Source: Rhodococcus sp. OK302
GTDB lineage: Bacteria; Actinomycetota; Actinomycetes; Mycobacteriales; Mycobacteriaceae
Assembly (NCBI RefSeq): GCF_002245895.1
Contig: NZ_NPJZ01000001.1
Span: 855,001 to 919,000, forward strand
Reading direction: 5' to 3'
Length of the DNA stretch: 64,000 nt
Part shown: positions 27,519 to 36,079 of the stretch, piece after piece
How the letters are laid out: every line of letters begins with the position of its first letter
Numbering within the stretch: the first letter of the stretch is position 1
The notes under the pieces: model-generated
Database searches by the model: none
Told to the model about the DNA's origin: nothing
Seen by the model: the letters and a program-made list of their open reading frames with translations, nothing else
Program-made: the position numbers and the translations under genes

Positions 27519-27959
27519 TTACTCGCTGGCGGTGCGCCGGCTTACAGACTGCTCTCGTCTGCTCGGTGGACGTGCTCGCCGCGGTCGCGGCGGCGCAGGG
27601 ACTGCGCCGAGCACATAGGACTGCACCAAGTGGTTCCAACTGCAGGAACGGCACACTTCTACGTCGTGCACCGTGAACTCCTCTGCTGTCTCCGCAAGCC
27701 GAGCGAGCTCGTCCGTCGTACGGGCTGATCCCGAAACTTGGCCGAGCTTCTCGCCGAACACCCAGGACACGAGCGTCAACTGTTCCTTACGGCAGATGGG
27801 ACAGAGAACATCACTGCCCCGGCCGTGGAACTTCGCGGCTCTGAGTAGGTACGGATCGGCGTCGCACACCTGCTTGACACCGGTCCTACCCGCAGACACC
27901 TCAGCCAGCACGGACCGACGCGCGAGCGCGTAGTCCACAACTTGCCGCTGTATCCGCAC
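27519..27959 (-). CDS. DUF5318 family protein
   Basis: A 146-aa protein conserved next to ponA in Mycobacteriales (Rv0049 position). Two cysteine pairs, CPIC (in LCPICRKEQL) and CRSC (in VEVCRSCSWNHL), suggest a zinc ribbon. The C-terminus is Arg/Pro-rich. Function is unknown; the constant neighbourhood hints at a link with cell-wall synthesis. Confidence 0.8.
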   Translation of the reverse strand: MRIQRQVVDYALARRSVLAEVSAGRTGVKQVCDADPYLLRAAKFHGRGSDVLCPICRKEQLTLVSWVFGEKLGQVSGSARTTDELARLAETAEEFTVHDVEVCRSCSWNHLVQSYVLGAVPAPPRPRRARPPSRREQSVSRRTASE

Positions 27960-28132
27960 CCTGACCAGAGTACGTGCGTCCGAGAGGCAGCGGACTGTTC
28001 GGGAGGGTCACGATGAACACATTTTCACTCGACGATTGGGCGCTACCAGCGGAGATGAAGTCCACCTGTGAGTTCTCCGCAATCGCGATCGCGGCCAAAC
28101 GTACGGAAAACCCCCCGAAATCACACATTTGA

Positions 28133-28203
28133 CACGGATCTATCCGTGACAACTTGGTACACATAGCAGCCAAGTGTGTGGTTTTATATATCGGCGCGAT
28201 ATA
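28133..28203. promoter_or_regulatory. Three palindromes upstream of the PadR gene
   Basis: Upstream of the PadR-ino1 pair are CACGGAT-ct-ATCCGTG (28133-28148), ACTTGG...CCAAGT (28152-28175) and TATATCG-gcg-CGATATA (28187-28203), in a locally A/T-rich stretch. TTGACA at 28129-28134 overlaps the first palindrome and could be a -35 element, though no matching -10 is clear. PadR proteins usually repress their own promoters, so one of these is a likely operator. Confidence 0.5.
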
Positions 28204-28252
28204 GTTAGACATCGCATCAAGCGGTTAGGTCCACAGACTCGGGAGGTGTCAG

Positions 28253-28816
28253 TTGCTCGAACTCGCAATTCTCGGGCTACTCCTCGAGTCACCGATGCAC
28301 GGATACGAGCTGCGCAAGCGGCTCACCGGTCTGCTCGGCGCATTCCGTGCGTTTTCGTACGGATCGCTGTACCCGGCACTTCGGCGCATGCAGGCCGACG
28401 GATTGATCTCGGAAGACGTCGACAACGCCACCGGCACGCTCAAGCGTCGGGCGCGTCGCGTCTACAAGCTCACTCCGGAAGGCCGGCAGCGGTTCACTGA
28501 ATTGGTCGCCGACACGGGACCGCAGAACTACACCGACGACGGCTTCGGCGTTCACCTCGCCTTCTTCAGCCGCACCCCCGCAGAAGCGCGGATGCGGATC
28601 CTCGAAGGCAGACGACGCCAGGTCGAAGAGCGCCGCGAAGGGCTTCGCGACGCCGTCGGCCGGGCCAGCGGATCGCTGGACCGATATACCCGCCAGCTCC
28701 ACCAGCTCGGACTCGAGTCGAGTGAACGCGAAGTGCGTTGGCTCAACGAACTGATCGCAGCTGAGCAATCGACAACAGGAATTTCCCAGAAAGAAGGAGA
28801 GCCCGACCATGGGTGA
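28253..28816 (+). CDS. PadR family transcriptional regulator (Rv0047c-like)
   Basis: A 187-aa regulator with a PadR winged helix ([20 protein letters not shown] at the start; [15 protein letters not shown] as recognition region) and a C-terminal helical dimerisation domain. It starts with TTG, supported by GGGAGG 6 bases upstream. It overlaps ino1 by 8 bases and is probably co-transcribed with it. In mycobacteria the homolog sits beside ino1, so control of inositol synthesis is a reasonable inference. Confidence 0.9.
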   Translation: MLELAILGLLLESPMHGYELRKRLTGLLGAFRAFSYGSLYPALRRMQADGLISEDVDNATGTLKRRARRVYKLTPEGRQRFTELVADTGPQNYTDDGFGVHLAFFSRTPAEARMRILEGRRRQVEERREGLRDAVGRASGSLDRYTRQLHQLGLESSEREVRWLNELIAAEQSTTGISQKEGEPDHG

Positions 28817-29912
28817 GAACAGCACCGCGGTGCGCGTAGCAATTGTGGGCGTGGGTAACTGTGCCTCGTCCCTGGTTCAGGGCGTCGAGTACTACAAGGA
28901 TGCGGACGAGACGGCCACCGTTCCCGGCCTCATGCACGTCAAGTTCGGCAAGTACCACGTCCGCGACGTGCAGTTTGTTGCCGCTTTCGACGTGGACGCC
29001 AAGAAGGTCGGCTTCGACCTCTCCGAGGCAATCCTCGCCAGCGAGAACAACACCATCAAGATCGCTGACGTCCCGCCGCTCGACATCCCCGTCCTGCGCG
29101 GCCCGACACTCGACGGCATCGGAAAGTACTACTCCGAGACCATCGAACTGTCCGACGCCGAGCCTGTCGACGTGGTTCAGGCACTCAAGGACGCCAAGGT
29201 CGACGTCCTCGTGTCCTACCTGCCTGTCGGTTCCGAAGCCGCTGACAAGTTCTACGCTCAGTGCTGCATCGACGCAGGCGTCGCCTTTGTCAACGCACTG
29301 CCCGTCTTCATCGCCTCCGACCCGGAGTGGGCTGCCAAGTTCAAGGACGCCGGCGTCCCGATCGTCGGCGACGACATCAAGAGCCAGGTCGGCGCAACCA
29401 TCACCCACCGCGTGATGGCGAAGCTGTTCGAAGACCGTGGCGTCGTACTGGACCGCACGTACCAGCTCAACGTCGGCGGCAACATGGACTTCAAGAACAT
29501 GCTCGAGCGTGAGCGTCTGGAATCCAAGAAGGTCTCCAAGACCCAGGCCGTCACCTCGAACCTCACCGGTTCGCTCGCCGGCAAGGTTCACGACCGCAAC
29601 GTCCACATCGGTCCCTCGGACTACGTGGAGTGGCTCGACGACCGCAAGTGGGCATACGTCCGCCTCGAAGGCCGCGCCTTCGGCGACGCTCCTCTGAACC
29701 TCGAGTACAAGCTCGAGGTCTGGGATTCGCCCAACTCCGCCGGCATCATCATCGACGCCGTCCGCGCAGCCAAGATCGCCCAGGACCGCGGCATCGGTGG
29801 ACCGGTTTACCCGGCTTCCGCCTACCTGATGAAGTCCCCGCCGGTCCAGATGGCTGACGACAAGGCTCGCATCGAGCTCGAAGCGTTCATCATCGGAGCC
29901 GATGAGGCGTAG
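28809..29912 (+). CDS. ino1: Inositol-3-phosphate synthase
   Basis: A 367-aa NAD-dependent enzyme converting glucose 6-phosphate to 1L-myo-inositol 1-phosphate, the first step to phosphatidylinositol, PIMs and mycothiol in actinobacteria. The N-terminal Rossmann segment [20 protein letters not shown], the [17 protein letters not shown] motif and [12 protein letters not shown] are characteristic. The ATG follows AAGGAGAG. A strong terminator lies about 35 bases downstream. Confidence 0.97.
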   Translation: MGENSTAVRVAIVGVGNCASSLVQGVEYYKDADETATVPGLMHVKFGKYHVRDVQFVAAFDVDAKKVGFDLSEAILASENNTIKIADVPPLDIPVLRGPTLDGIGKYYSETIELSDAEPVDVVQALKDAKVDVLVSYLPVGSEAADKFYAQCCIDAGVAFVNALPVFIASDPEWAAKFKDAGVPIVGDDIKSQVGATITHRVMAKLFEDRGVVLDRTYQLNVGGNMDFKNMLERERLESKKVSKTQAVTSNLTGSLAGKVHDRNVHIGPSDYVEWLDDRKWAYVRLEGRAFGDAPLNLEYKLEVWDSPNSAGIIIDAVRAAKIAQDRGIGGPVYPASAYLMKSPPVQMADDKARIELEAFIIGADEA

Positions 29913-29947
29913 CCAGACGCCGCGCCGACGAGCTTAAGTCTCGACAC

Positions 29948-29983
29948 AAAAGTGGCCCGCACCGATTGGTGCGGGCCACTTTT
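29948..29983. terminator. Bidirectional terminator between ino1 and the binding-protein gene
   Basis: A perfect 13-bp stem (AGTGGCCCGCACC and its complement) around a GATT loop is flanked by AAAA on the left and TTTT on the right. It can end transcripts from ino1 on the + strand and from the convergent lipoprotein gene on the minus strand. Confidence 0.93.
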
Positions 29984-30001
29984 GCTGTGCGCACAGCAGG
30001 A

Positions 30002-31621
30002 CTACTTCTTGATCCAGGCCTCGTCCAGCAGAATGATGCTGTCCAGGCTGGGCATGAGTCCGTAGACGTTCTCACTCCACGGCACGAAGTTGGCGCCGGC
30101 TCCCCAGACCATGATCGGCACCTGCTCGTTGAACAGGGTCTGCAGATCAGCCAACGCAGCCTTCTTGTCCTCGCCATTGCCGGCTGCCTGAATCGCATCC
30201 AGCATGGCATCTACCTCCGGGCTGGCAACGCCGACAGTGTTATTCACCGAGGTGCTGTGCAGCGCCGAGTAGAGCCGCAGGAACGGTGCCGCGTCGAGCA
30301 GCCCGTTGCCGCCGAGCGCCAAGTCGTAATTGTGATCAGCGTAGAGGCGCTTCACCATGTCGGCGGTACTCGCCGCGTACTCGACGGTGACGGTGAATCC
30401 CACCGACTGCAGCATCGCCTGCACCGCCAGAGCTGCAGCCTGACCGTTGGGATCCTGCGTACCAAGATAGGTGACGTGCCCGTCGTAGCCGTCCTTCTTT
30501 GCCGCGTCGAGCAGTTCACGGGCCTTCACGGGATCCAGACCGACTGGCTCGATGCCGTTGTGCCACAACGACCACGACTGGAAGATCTCGCTACCCGGCA
30601 TTCCCTTTCCGCCGCGAGCGCGCTGATCGAGAACAGCCGGATCGATCGCGTAATTCATCGCCTGACGCACCCGTACGTCTGCTCCCGGATGTCCGGCGCG
30701 ATTGTTGATCTGGCCGACCATCGACAGACTGATGAACTCGGCGTACCCCGGGAATTTGCCCTTGGCTGCCTCGACCGTCTCGGAGTTGCGCAGATACGCC
30801 ATCTGAACGCCGCCGGTGGCGAGGGAATCGATCTTGGCCTGTTCACCTTGAATGGATACGAACTTCACCTGATCCAATTTCGGTGCGCCGCCCCAATAAT
30901 CGGCTTTCGATGCCAGAACCAACTCATCCGGCGGCGAGAAGCGTTCCACCGTGAACGCGCCCGCTCCGACCGGCGTGAATGGTTCCGCTGCATACGAACT
31001 CGGCGCAACGATGACGCCGTGACCGAAGCTCAGCATCGCCGGGAACTCAGCCCACGGCCGATTCAGCGTGAATACCACCGTCGACGGACCTGCCGCCTCG
31101 ACGCTCTTCACGCTCGACGTCCAGATCTCGTTGTTTGCACCGCGTTTCGCGTTGTAGCGATTGATACTCGCTACCACCGCGGCACTGTCGAGCGGGGTGC
31201 CGTCACTGAACTTGACGTTCTCGCGTAGAGACAATGTCCACGTGAGGTTGTCTCCACTCTCGTCCAGGCCCTTCGCCAGCTGTGGATCGTACTTCCCGGT
31301 TTCTGCGTTGTACCGCATCAAGAGGTCGTAGATCGCCGCCAATTCGGTACCGCCGGTGGCGCCGGTGATCTGCGTCTTGGCCGGGTCCAGACTGACCACC
31401 GGAGCGTACGACGCATACGTCAGTGTGCCACCGGAGAGGGGCGCGCCGCCATCTCCTTGGCTTCCGAGAATCCCGGAAGCTTGCGAACTATCGGATTCCT
31501 TTGAACCACTTACATTTTCGACCTCTTGATTCGCTTCCCCCGCACACCCTGCAAGTAGCATTCCGCTTGCGAGCGTAGCTACGACCAACTTTCCGAACCG
31601 CACCAATTTTGTTCGAGTCAT
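30002..31621 (-). CDS. ABC transporter substrate-binding lipoprotein, family 5 (peptide/opine type)
   Basis: A 539-aa exported binding protein. The ATG at 31621 (GAGGG upstream) opens a signal peptide ending in LLAGC, a lipobox, so the mature protein is anchored outside the membrane. The fold is SBP family 5 (LSGGTLTYASYAPVVSLDPA; DNLTWTLSLRENVKFSDGTP). No permease or ATPase genes are adjacent, so it either works with a remote transporter or is an orphan. It lies 44 bases downstream of a TauD-like gene in the same direction. Confidence 0.88.
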   Translation of the reverse strand: MTRTKLVRFGKLVVATLASGMLLAGCAGEANQEVENVSGSKESDSSQASGILGSQGDGGAPLSGGTLTYASYAPVVSLDPAKTQITGATGGTELAAIYDLLMRYNAETGKYDPQLAKGLDESGDNLTWTLSLRENVKFSDGTPLDSAAVVASINRYNAKRGANNEIWTSSVKSVEAAGPSTVVFTLNRPWAEFPAMLSFGHGVIVAPSSYAAEPFTPVGAGAFTVERFSPPDELVLASKADYWGGAPKLDQVKFVSIQGEQAKIDSLATGGVQMAYLRNSETVEAAKGKFPGYAEFISLSMVGQINNRAGHPGADVRVRQAMNYAIDPAVLDQRARGGKGMPGSEIFQSWSLWHNGIEPVGLDPVKARELLDAAKKDGYDGHVTYLGTQDPNGQAAALAVQAMLQSVGFTVTVEYAASTADMVKRLYADHNYDLALGGNGLLDAAPFLRLYSALHSTSVNNTVGVASPEVDAMLDAIQAAGNGEDKKAALADLQTLFNEQVPIMVWGAGANFVPWSENVYGLMPSLDSIILLDEAWIKK

Positions 31622-31665
31622 ATCTGTTCCCTCACCGTGGACTTGCAGAATTGCGGACGTCGAAC

Positions 31666-32508
31666 TCACATCGGTGCAGGCCGACCCGCGCCGACCGTGC
31701 AGCGGCGAACCTTGCGAACCAAACCGGCATGGTCACTGAGCGCCCGATGGTTTGTGCAGCGCTCGTCCCACAGAGCAATGTCGTTATTCTGCCAGCGCCA
31801 ACGCAATTGGAGGCTGGGCTCCTCGAGTCCGCGGCGAAGCAGATCCAGAATCGTGTCACTTTCCCGGGGCGTCATACCGACGAGGTTCCGAACATTCGAC
31901 CCGCACATGAACAGGGCTGGGCGACCGGTTTCCGGATGCTTGCGAACGAGCGGGTGGTAGACGCCGGAGAATTCTGCCGAAACCTTGTCCCACACTTCCT
32001 GTCCGAACTTCTCGATGGTGATCTGTTCCATCAGTTCACCCGGATGCACAAACTGCTCGAGTTCGAGGACCAGGCGCTTCATCGGTTCGGAGAGATTGTT
32101 GTAAACGTCATACAGGTTGAGCCACATGGTATCTCCACCCGCATCGGGGGTGTGACGCATCGAGAGAACACCGAAATCGGGTGGCGTCTCGAGAATCGCG
32201 ACATCGGTGTGCCAGAGGTCCGCCTTGGGCGAACTGTTGGGGCCGTCCTCGATGAATTCCATCGGACGATCGAGACCACGTGCCCGCGTAGTGGGGTAGA
32301 CGTTCGGAATACCGAAGTTGGACGCAAAATCGAGATGCTGTTGATCTGTGAGGTCCTGGTCGCGGAAGAACACCACCAGATGTTCGCGAATTGCTCGCGA
32401 AATATCCTCGAATTGCTGTCCCGAAAGCGGCTGGGCTAGGTCGATGCCACTGATCACGGCACCGAGGCTCCGCGTAACAGGTGCAACTGAGATGGTTTCG
32501 TATTCCAT
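31666..32508 (-). CDS. TauD/TfdA-type Fe(II)/2-oxoglutarate dioxygenase
   Basis: A 280-aa dioxygenase. The ATG at 32508 is preceded by AGGAG and is preferred to an upstream in-frame start. Iron ligands are visible as the HxD of DLWHTDVAIL and the distal His of WDERCTNHRALSDH, the latter followed by the 2-oxoglutarate-binding Arg region (RKVRRC). Family members release sulfite from taurine or sulfonates, or cleave aryloxyalkanoates. With the adjacent binding lipoprotein it may form a scavenging unit. Confidence 0.88.
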   Translation of the reverse strand: MEYETISVAPVTRSLGAVISGIDLAQPLSGQQFEDISRAIREHLVVFFRDQDLTDQQHLDFASNFGIPNVYPTTRARGLDRPMEFIEDGPNSSPKADLWHTDVAILETPPDFGVLSMRHTPDAGGDTMWLNLYDVYNNLSEPMKRLVLELEQFVHPGELMEQITIEKFGQEVWDKVSAEFSGVYHPLVRKHPETGRPALFMCGSNVRNLVGMTPRESDTILDLLRRGLEEPSLQLRWRWQNNDIALWDERCTNHRALSDHAGLVRKVRRCTVGAGRPAPM

Positions 32509-32676
32509 GACGATCTCCTGAAGGGGATAGATCTGCCCAGTGGCAGAGACGACAAACGGACCGGCGTAGCGCTTCGGGTACGCCGAAGAGACTGGCGGTC
32601 TCGACAGAGACAGCACCAATGATGTTGTTCCGGTGGAAGTTTCGATACTACGAATCTTCGATGATGAAAGTTGGTG

Positions 32677-33303
32677 TCAGGGATTATGCGGAGCAGTCAG
32701 AGCGCCGACGGCCATTTCGATCAGATGCGTCACCATGTCGTCGAAAGAAGCGGCGCCGGCAAGCAACCCCTCTTCCTGACGTTGCTCGTAGGCCGCGAAA
32801 GCCGAGACCATCATGTTCATGATCAGATCCACCCGAGTCGCAGCCGCATCTTCCGGGAGGTGCACCAGCGCCCGGCGGAGCCTGACGATGATCTCGCGAC
32901 TGACGTCACTGATATCCGCAAAATCACGGCTCGTGAAGTCGACCCGCGGTGTCATACGTGCCGAGAATCGTGCGTAATGCGAACCGTCCGTGGCACTTCG
33001 GAGATAGTTGGCCAGCGGGACGATCGACACTTCGATGAGCGAACGGATGTCTTCGCCGCGCCCTTCACTGTCGACGACTTCGAGATACGCACTGCGCGCT
33101 TCGTTCAGCTTGGCCAGACGACGACGGAAGACTGCAAGGAACAATCCGTCGCGGCCGCCGAAGTAGTACTGCACGGCGGACACGTTCTTCTGTCCGGATT
33201 CGATCACGATCTCACGCAGAGAAACCTCGTCGACACCTCGTTCGGCAAACATCCGATCTGCTACATCGGTGATTGCGTCTCGCGCTGGACTCGGCTTGCT
33301 CAT
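32677..33303 (-). CDS. TetR family transcriptional regulator
   Basis: A 208-aa regulator with a TetR DNA-binding domain (DAITDVADRMFAERGVDEVS; SAVQYYFGGRDGLFLAVF) and a C-terminal ligand domain. The ATG at 33303 is chosen at the beginning of the fold; in-frame starts 12 and 36 bases upstream are possible. It lies between the TauD-like and IPNS-like dioxygenase genes, divergent from the latter, so either may be a target. Confidence 0.85.
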   Translation of the reverse strand: MSKPSPARDAITDVADRMFAERGVDEVSLREIVIESGQKNVSAVQYYFGGRDGLFLAVFRRRLAKLNEARSAYLEVVDSEGRGEDIRSLIEVSIVPLANYLRSATDGSHYARFSARMTPRVDFTSRDFADISDVSREIIVRLRRALVHLPEDAAATRVDLIMNMMVSAFAAYEQRQEEGLLAGAASFDDMVTHLIEMAVGALTAPHNP

Positions 33304-33406
33304 GTAATGGACCATATGATGCAGGGCATTAAAAGTCAATGAAATTTGAGACGTGGGTTACACCGATAGACTTCGGATGAACGCTTACACGTGAATCGAG
33401 GCTCCC

Positions 33407-34420
33407 ATGTCGATGTCATCGCTCCCCGTGCTCGACCTCGCACTGTCCGAGAATCCGGACACCGCCGAACTGTTCCGCAAGCAGCTCCGCGATGCGACGC
33501 ACGAGATGGGCTTCTTCTACCTGGTGGGCCACCGAATCTCCGATGACCTGCAACGACGCCTACTGAGCGTCGCCCGTGAATTCTTCGCTCTACCGACTGC
33601 CGAGAAACTGGCCATCGAGAACGTCCACAGCCCGCACTTTCGTGGATACACCCGCCTCGGCGGAGAACTCACCGAAGGTAAACAGGACTGGCGCGAACAG
33701 ATCGACATCGGTACCGATCAACCCGCTGCCCAACTCACCGACAATTCGCCGGCGTGGGAGATTCTGCAAGGCCCCAACCTATGGCCCGACGCGCTTCCCG
33801 AACTCCGCGAAGTCATCACCGAATGGAATGACGCACTCACATCCGTAGCACTGAAACTGCTGCGGGAGTGGGCAGTTTCCTTGGGCCAGGATCCGCACAT
33901 CTTCGACGAGGCGTTCGCCGAAGACCCGTCCATCCTGATCAAGGTTGTGCGCTACCCGGGCAGGCCGCCCGGTGCGGGAACTCAGGGCGTCGGCGGACAC
34001 AAGGACGCCGGAGTGTTGACCCTGCTGTACATCGAACCCGGCAAAGGCGGACTACAGGTAGAGCACGACGGCGAGTGGATCGATGCGCCGCCGATCGACG
34101 GCGCGCTGGTGGTCAATATCGGCGAACTACTCGAGGTAGCAACCGGTGGATACCTGAAAGCCACGGTGCACCGGGTTATTTCACCGGAAGGCGGCGGTGA
34201 GCGAATCTCGGTGCCGTTCTTCTTCAACCCGAACTACGCAGCTCAGATCCCGGAATTCGATCTCCCACCGGAACTCGCAACGCGCGCCACCGGAGTCACC
34301 GTGGACGCGAACAATCCCATCCACGATTCCTACGGTGCCAACGCACTCAAGAGTCGCTTGCGGGCGCATCCCGACGTGGCGGCCCGGTGGTGGCCGAAAA
34401 TCGTTGCGGCCCAGGGCTAA
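33407..34420 (+). CDS. Isopenicillin N synthase-like Fe(II) dioxygenase
   Basis: A 337-aa oxygenase of the IPNS/2-oxoglutarate superfamily. DIOX_N-type sequence (GFFYLVGHRISDDLQRRLL) leads to the jelly-roll with iron ligands His and Asp in GGHKDAGVLTLL and His in KATVHRVISP, followed by the R-x-S pair of ERISVPFFFNPNY. Members oxidise diverse small molecules; true isopenicillin synthesis is not implied, since no NRPS gene is present. Confidence 0.88.
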   Translation: MSMSSLPVLDLALSENPDTAELFRKQLRDATHEMGFFYLVGHRISDDLQRRLLSVAREFFALPTAEKLAIENVHSPHFRGYTRLGGELTEGKQDWREQIDIGTDQPAAQLTDNSPAWEILQGPNLWPDALPELREVITEWNDALTSVALKLLREWAVSLGQDPHIFDEAFAEDPSILIKVVRYPGRPPGAGTQGVGGHKDAGVLTLLYIEPGKGGLQVEHDGEWIDAPPIDGALVVNIGELLEVATGGYLKATVHRVISPEGGGERISVPFFFNPNYAAQIPEFDLPPELATRATGVTVDANNPIHDSYGANALKSRLRAHPDVAARWWPKIVAAQG

Positions 34421-34430
34421 GGGTCTCCAT

Positions 34431-35549
34431 TCAGTCGAAGTTCCGGGCGATGATTGCGCGGACTATAGCTGCCGTCGGGAAATCTGCCATGACGGTTCCG
34501 GTGCGTCCAGTTCTGCTCTCTCCCAGATACTTCTGGGTGCGCCGAAGAATTCCGTCCACGCCCGGTGCGCCTCGTGCGACTGTCACCGGTACCGTTCCTT
34601 GCGCCCACGCGGCCGGACCGGAGCCATTTGCGCTGAGGTGGTTGACAAAGAAGGTGTCCGCCGATTCGACGCGACTCCGCTCGAAATAGGTGCGCACCTT
34701 CTCCCACTTGACGGCAATACCGGCAAGGTTCTCGAGTTCGAAGTCGTCCTGCATCGCCACCCGAGGGTCGCCCCAGCGCGGCCCGAAAGCGGTTGTCGCT
34801 GAGAAGTCTTGCAGCACGACGATTTTGCCGCGGGCCGCGCCGAGGATTGGTAGGCCCTCCACATCGCCGCCCGGTGCCGTCCAGAGGTGTTCGGCCAGCA
34901 GGTCACGCGTCTCGGGATTCTCGCGGATGTACCAGTTCAGTGTCGATTCGAACGAGCGAGTGTTCTCCGCGGCGGTGAACTCCTCCTTCACCCGCATCAG
35001 AATCGTCTCGCCTGAATTTTCTCGGAGGAAGGCGCTGACGTGGCGCACGACGTCGGCGAAATTCGCGTGCAGATATTCGACGTCGTGATGGATTGCGAAT
35101 GCGTCCCGAAAGTGCCTGCACCGGATATCGATTGCTCGAATCCCGGCCGCGAGTTGCGTGGGTAGATCGCTGTCCTGGGTGGCGGCAAAAATACTGGCAC
35201 CGCACGCCATCGAATCGTGAGTGCCGGGGATCGAGAGCGTGCTCAGTGTCGTCGAATCGGCCAACCGGCTCATCCAGTCCGGAGCGAGCGAGTCTGCCAG
35301 ATCACCGCCGGCGGTACTCCCGGCAGACAAGGCTCCGGGTGAGAGCGAATCTCCTGACCCTGAAAGTGATTGTGCACCAGCTGATCCAGGTTTCATCACC
35401 AGCCCGATTGCGGGCAGGAATGCCAATCCGCGCAATGCGGCCCGGCGGGAGATGGTCGGAGGTTCGGGCACAGCGACGTTCTGGAATCCGGGGAATGTAC
35501 GCCGGACGGAGCTACCGGACTGCTCGTATCGAATCAATGAACGGCTCAT
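34431..35549 (-). CDS. Phosphatidylinositol-specific phospholipase C-like exported protein
   Basis: A 372-aa protein with a PI-PLC X domain: the first catalytic His in LSIPGTHDSMACG and the second in FAIHHDVEYLH, about 50 residues apart. A twin-arginine-like signal (SRRAALRGLAFLPAIGL) ends near GSAGA, so export is likely. It converges on the IPNS-like gene with a 10-base gap. ATG 35549 is used here; a GTG at 35564 is an alternative and neither has a strong ribosome binding site. Substrate may be phosphatidylinositol or glycosyl-PI lipids, which are abundant in this clade. Confidence 0.85.
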   Translation of the reverse strand: MSRSLIRYEQSGSSVRRTFPGFQNVAVPEPPTISRRAALRGLAFLPAIGLVMKPGSAGAQSLSGSGDSLSPGALSAGSTAGGDLADSLAPDWMSRLADSTTLSTLSIPGTHDSMACGASIFAATQDSDLPTQLAAGIRAIDIRCRHFRDAFAIHHDVEYLHANFADVVRHVSAFLRENSGETILMRVKEEFTAAENTRSFESTLNWYIRENPETRDLLAEHLWTAPGGDVEGLPILGAARGKIVVLQDFSATTAFGPRWGDPRVAMQDDFELENLAGIAVKWEKVRTYFERSRVESADTFFVNHLSANGSGPAAWAQGTVPVTVARGAPGVDGILRRTQKYLGESRTGRTGTVMADFPTAAIVRAIIARNFD

Positions 35550-35673
35550 CTCTGATCTCGTCACTGTTCATCCGGATCGAGAGTGGACGATTGTTCAGAT
35601 TGTTATACCAGGAGAATTTGACGAGTTTCGCAGAATTGAGCGAATAGCAGTTTCGGAAGTTCGAGGCTGGTAG

Positions 35674-36030
35674 TCATCCCCGTTCACTGGCGGGATGCGA
35701 ACTGAACTGTTCGGCCAGCGGCGGAGCGTCCCACATGCCGGTGACGACCTCGATATACACGCCGGCGTTGGTGCTGCGGGCCTTCTCGAGTGCGGCGTCG
35801 AGCTCACTGGACGTCGTGACGCGCGCAGTGAACCAGTCGACGCATCCGAGTGCTGCCGAAAGTTCGGTGTACCGCCACTCCGCGAGATCGTTGTACCGGG
35901 CCGACGGTAGCTTGCTGATGATGCGTTCGATCAGGTAGCCCTTCCCCAACTTCGACGACGATCAATGCTCCGACGTAGCAGAAAGGTCCGTAAATTGTTG
36001 CAGCCCAGCACTATACGTCCCATACGTCGC
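35674..36030 (-). pseudogene. Remnant of a thiamine-pyrophosphate keto-acid decarboxylase (indolepyruvate decarboxylase-like)
   Basis: The last 91 codons (35674-35949) translate to the C-terminus of a PDC/IPDC-type decarboxylase: GYLIERIISKLPSARYNDLA followed by EWRYTELSAALG and TSSELDAALEKA. Just upstream a further stretch resembles the preceding cofactor-binding strand but in other frames (LIVVEVGEG in one, AGLQQFTDL in another). The 450 or so N-terminal residues of a normal enzyme are missing. The left boundary at 36030 is approximate. Confidence 0.75.
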
Positions 36031-36079
36031 CGAGATCGACTGACGGCACTCATCGACGCGACCGTCGCTCGTTCAGAAA

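Noticed and set aside
28743..29606. 287-codon open frame antisense to ino1
   Set aside because: ino1 is unmistakable on the + strand; the antisense frame is a composition effect.
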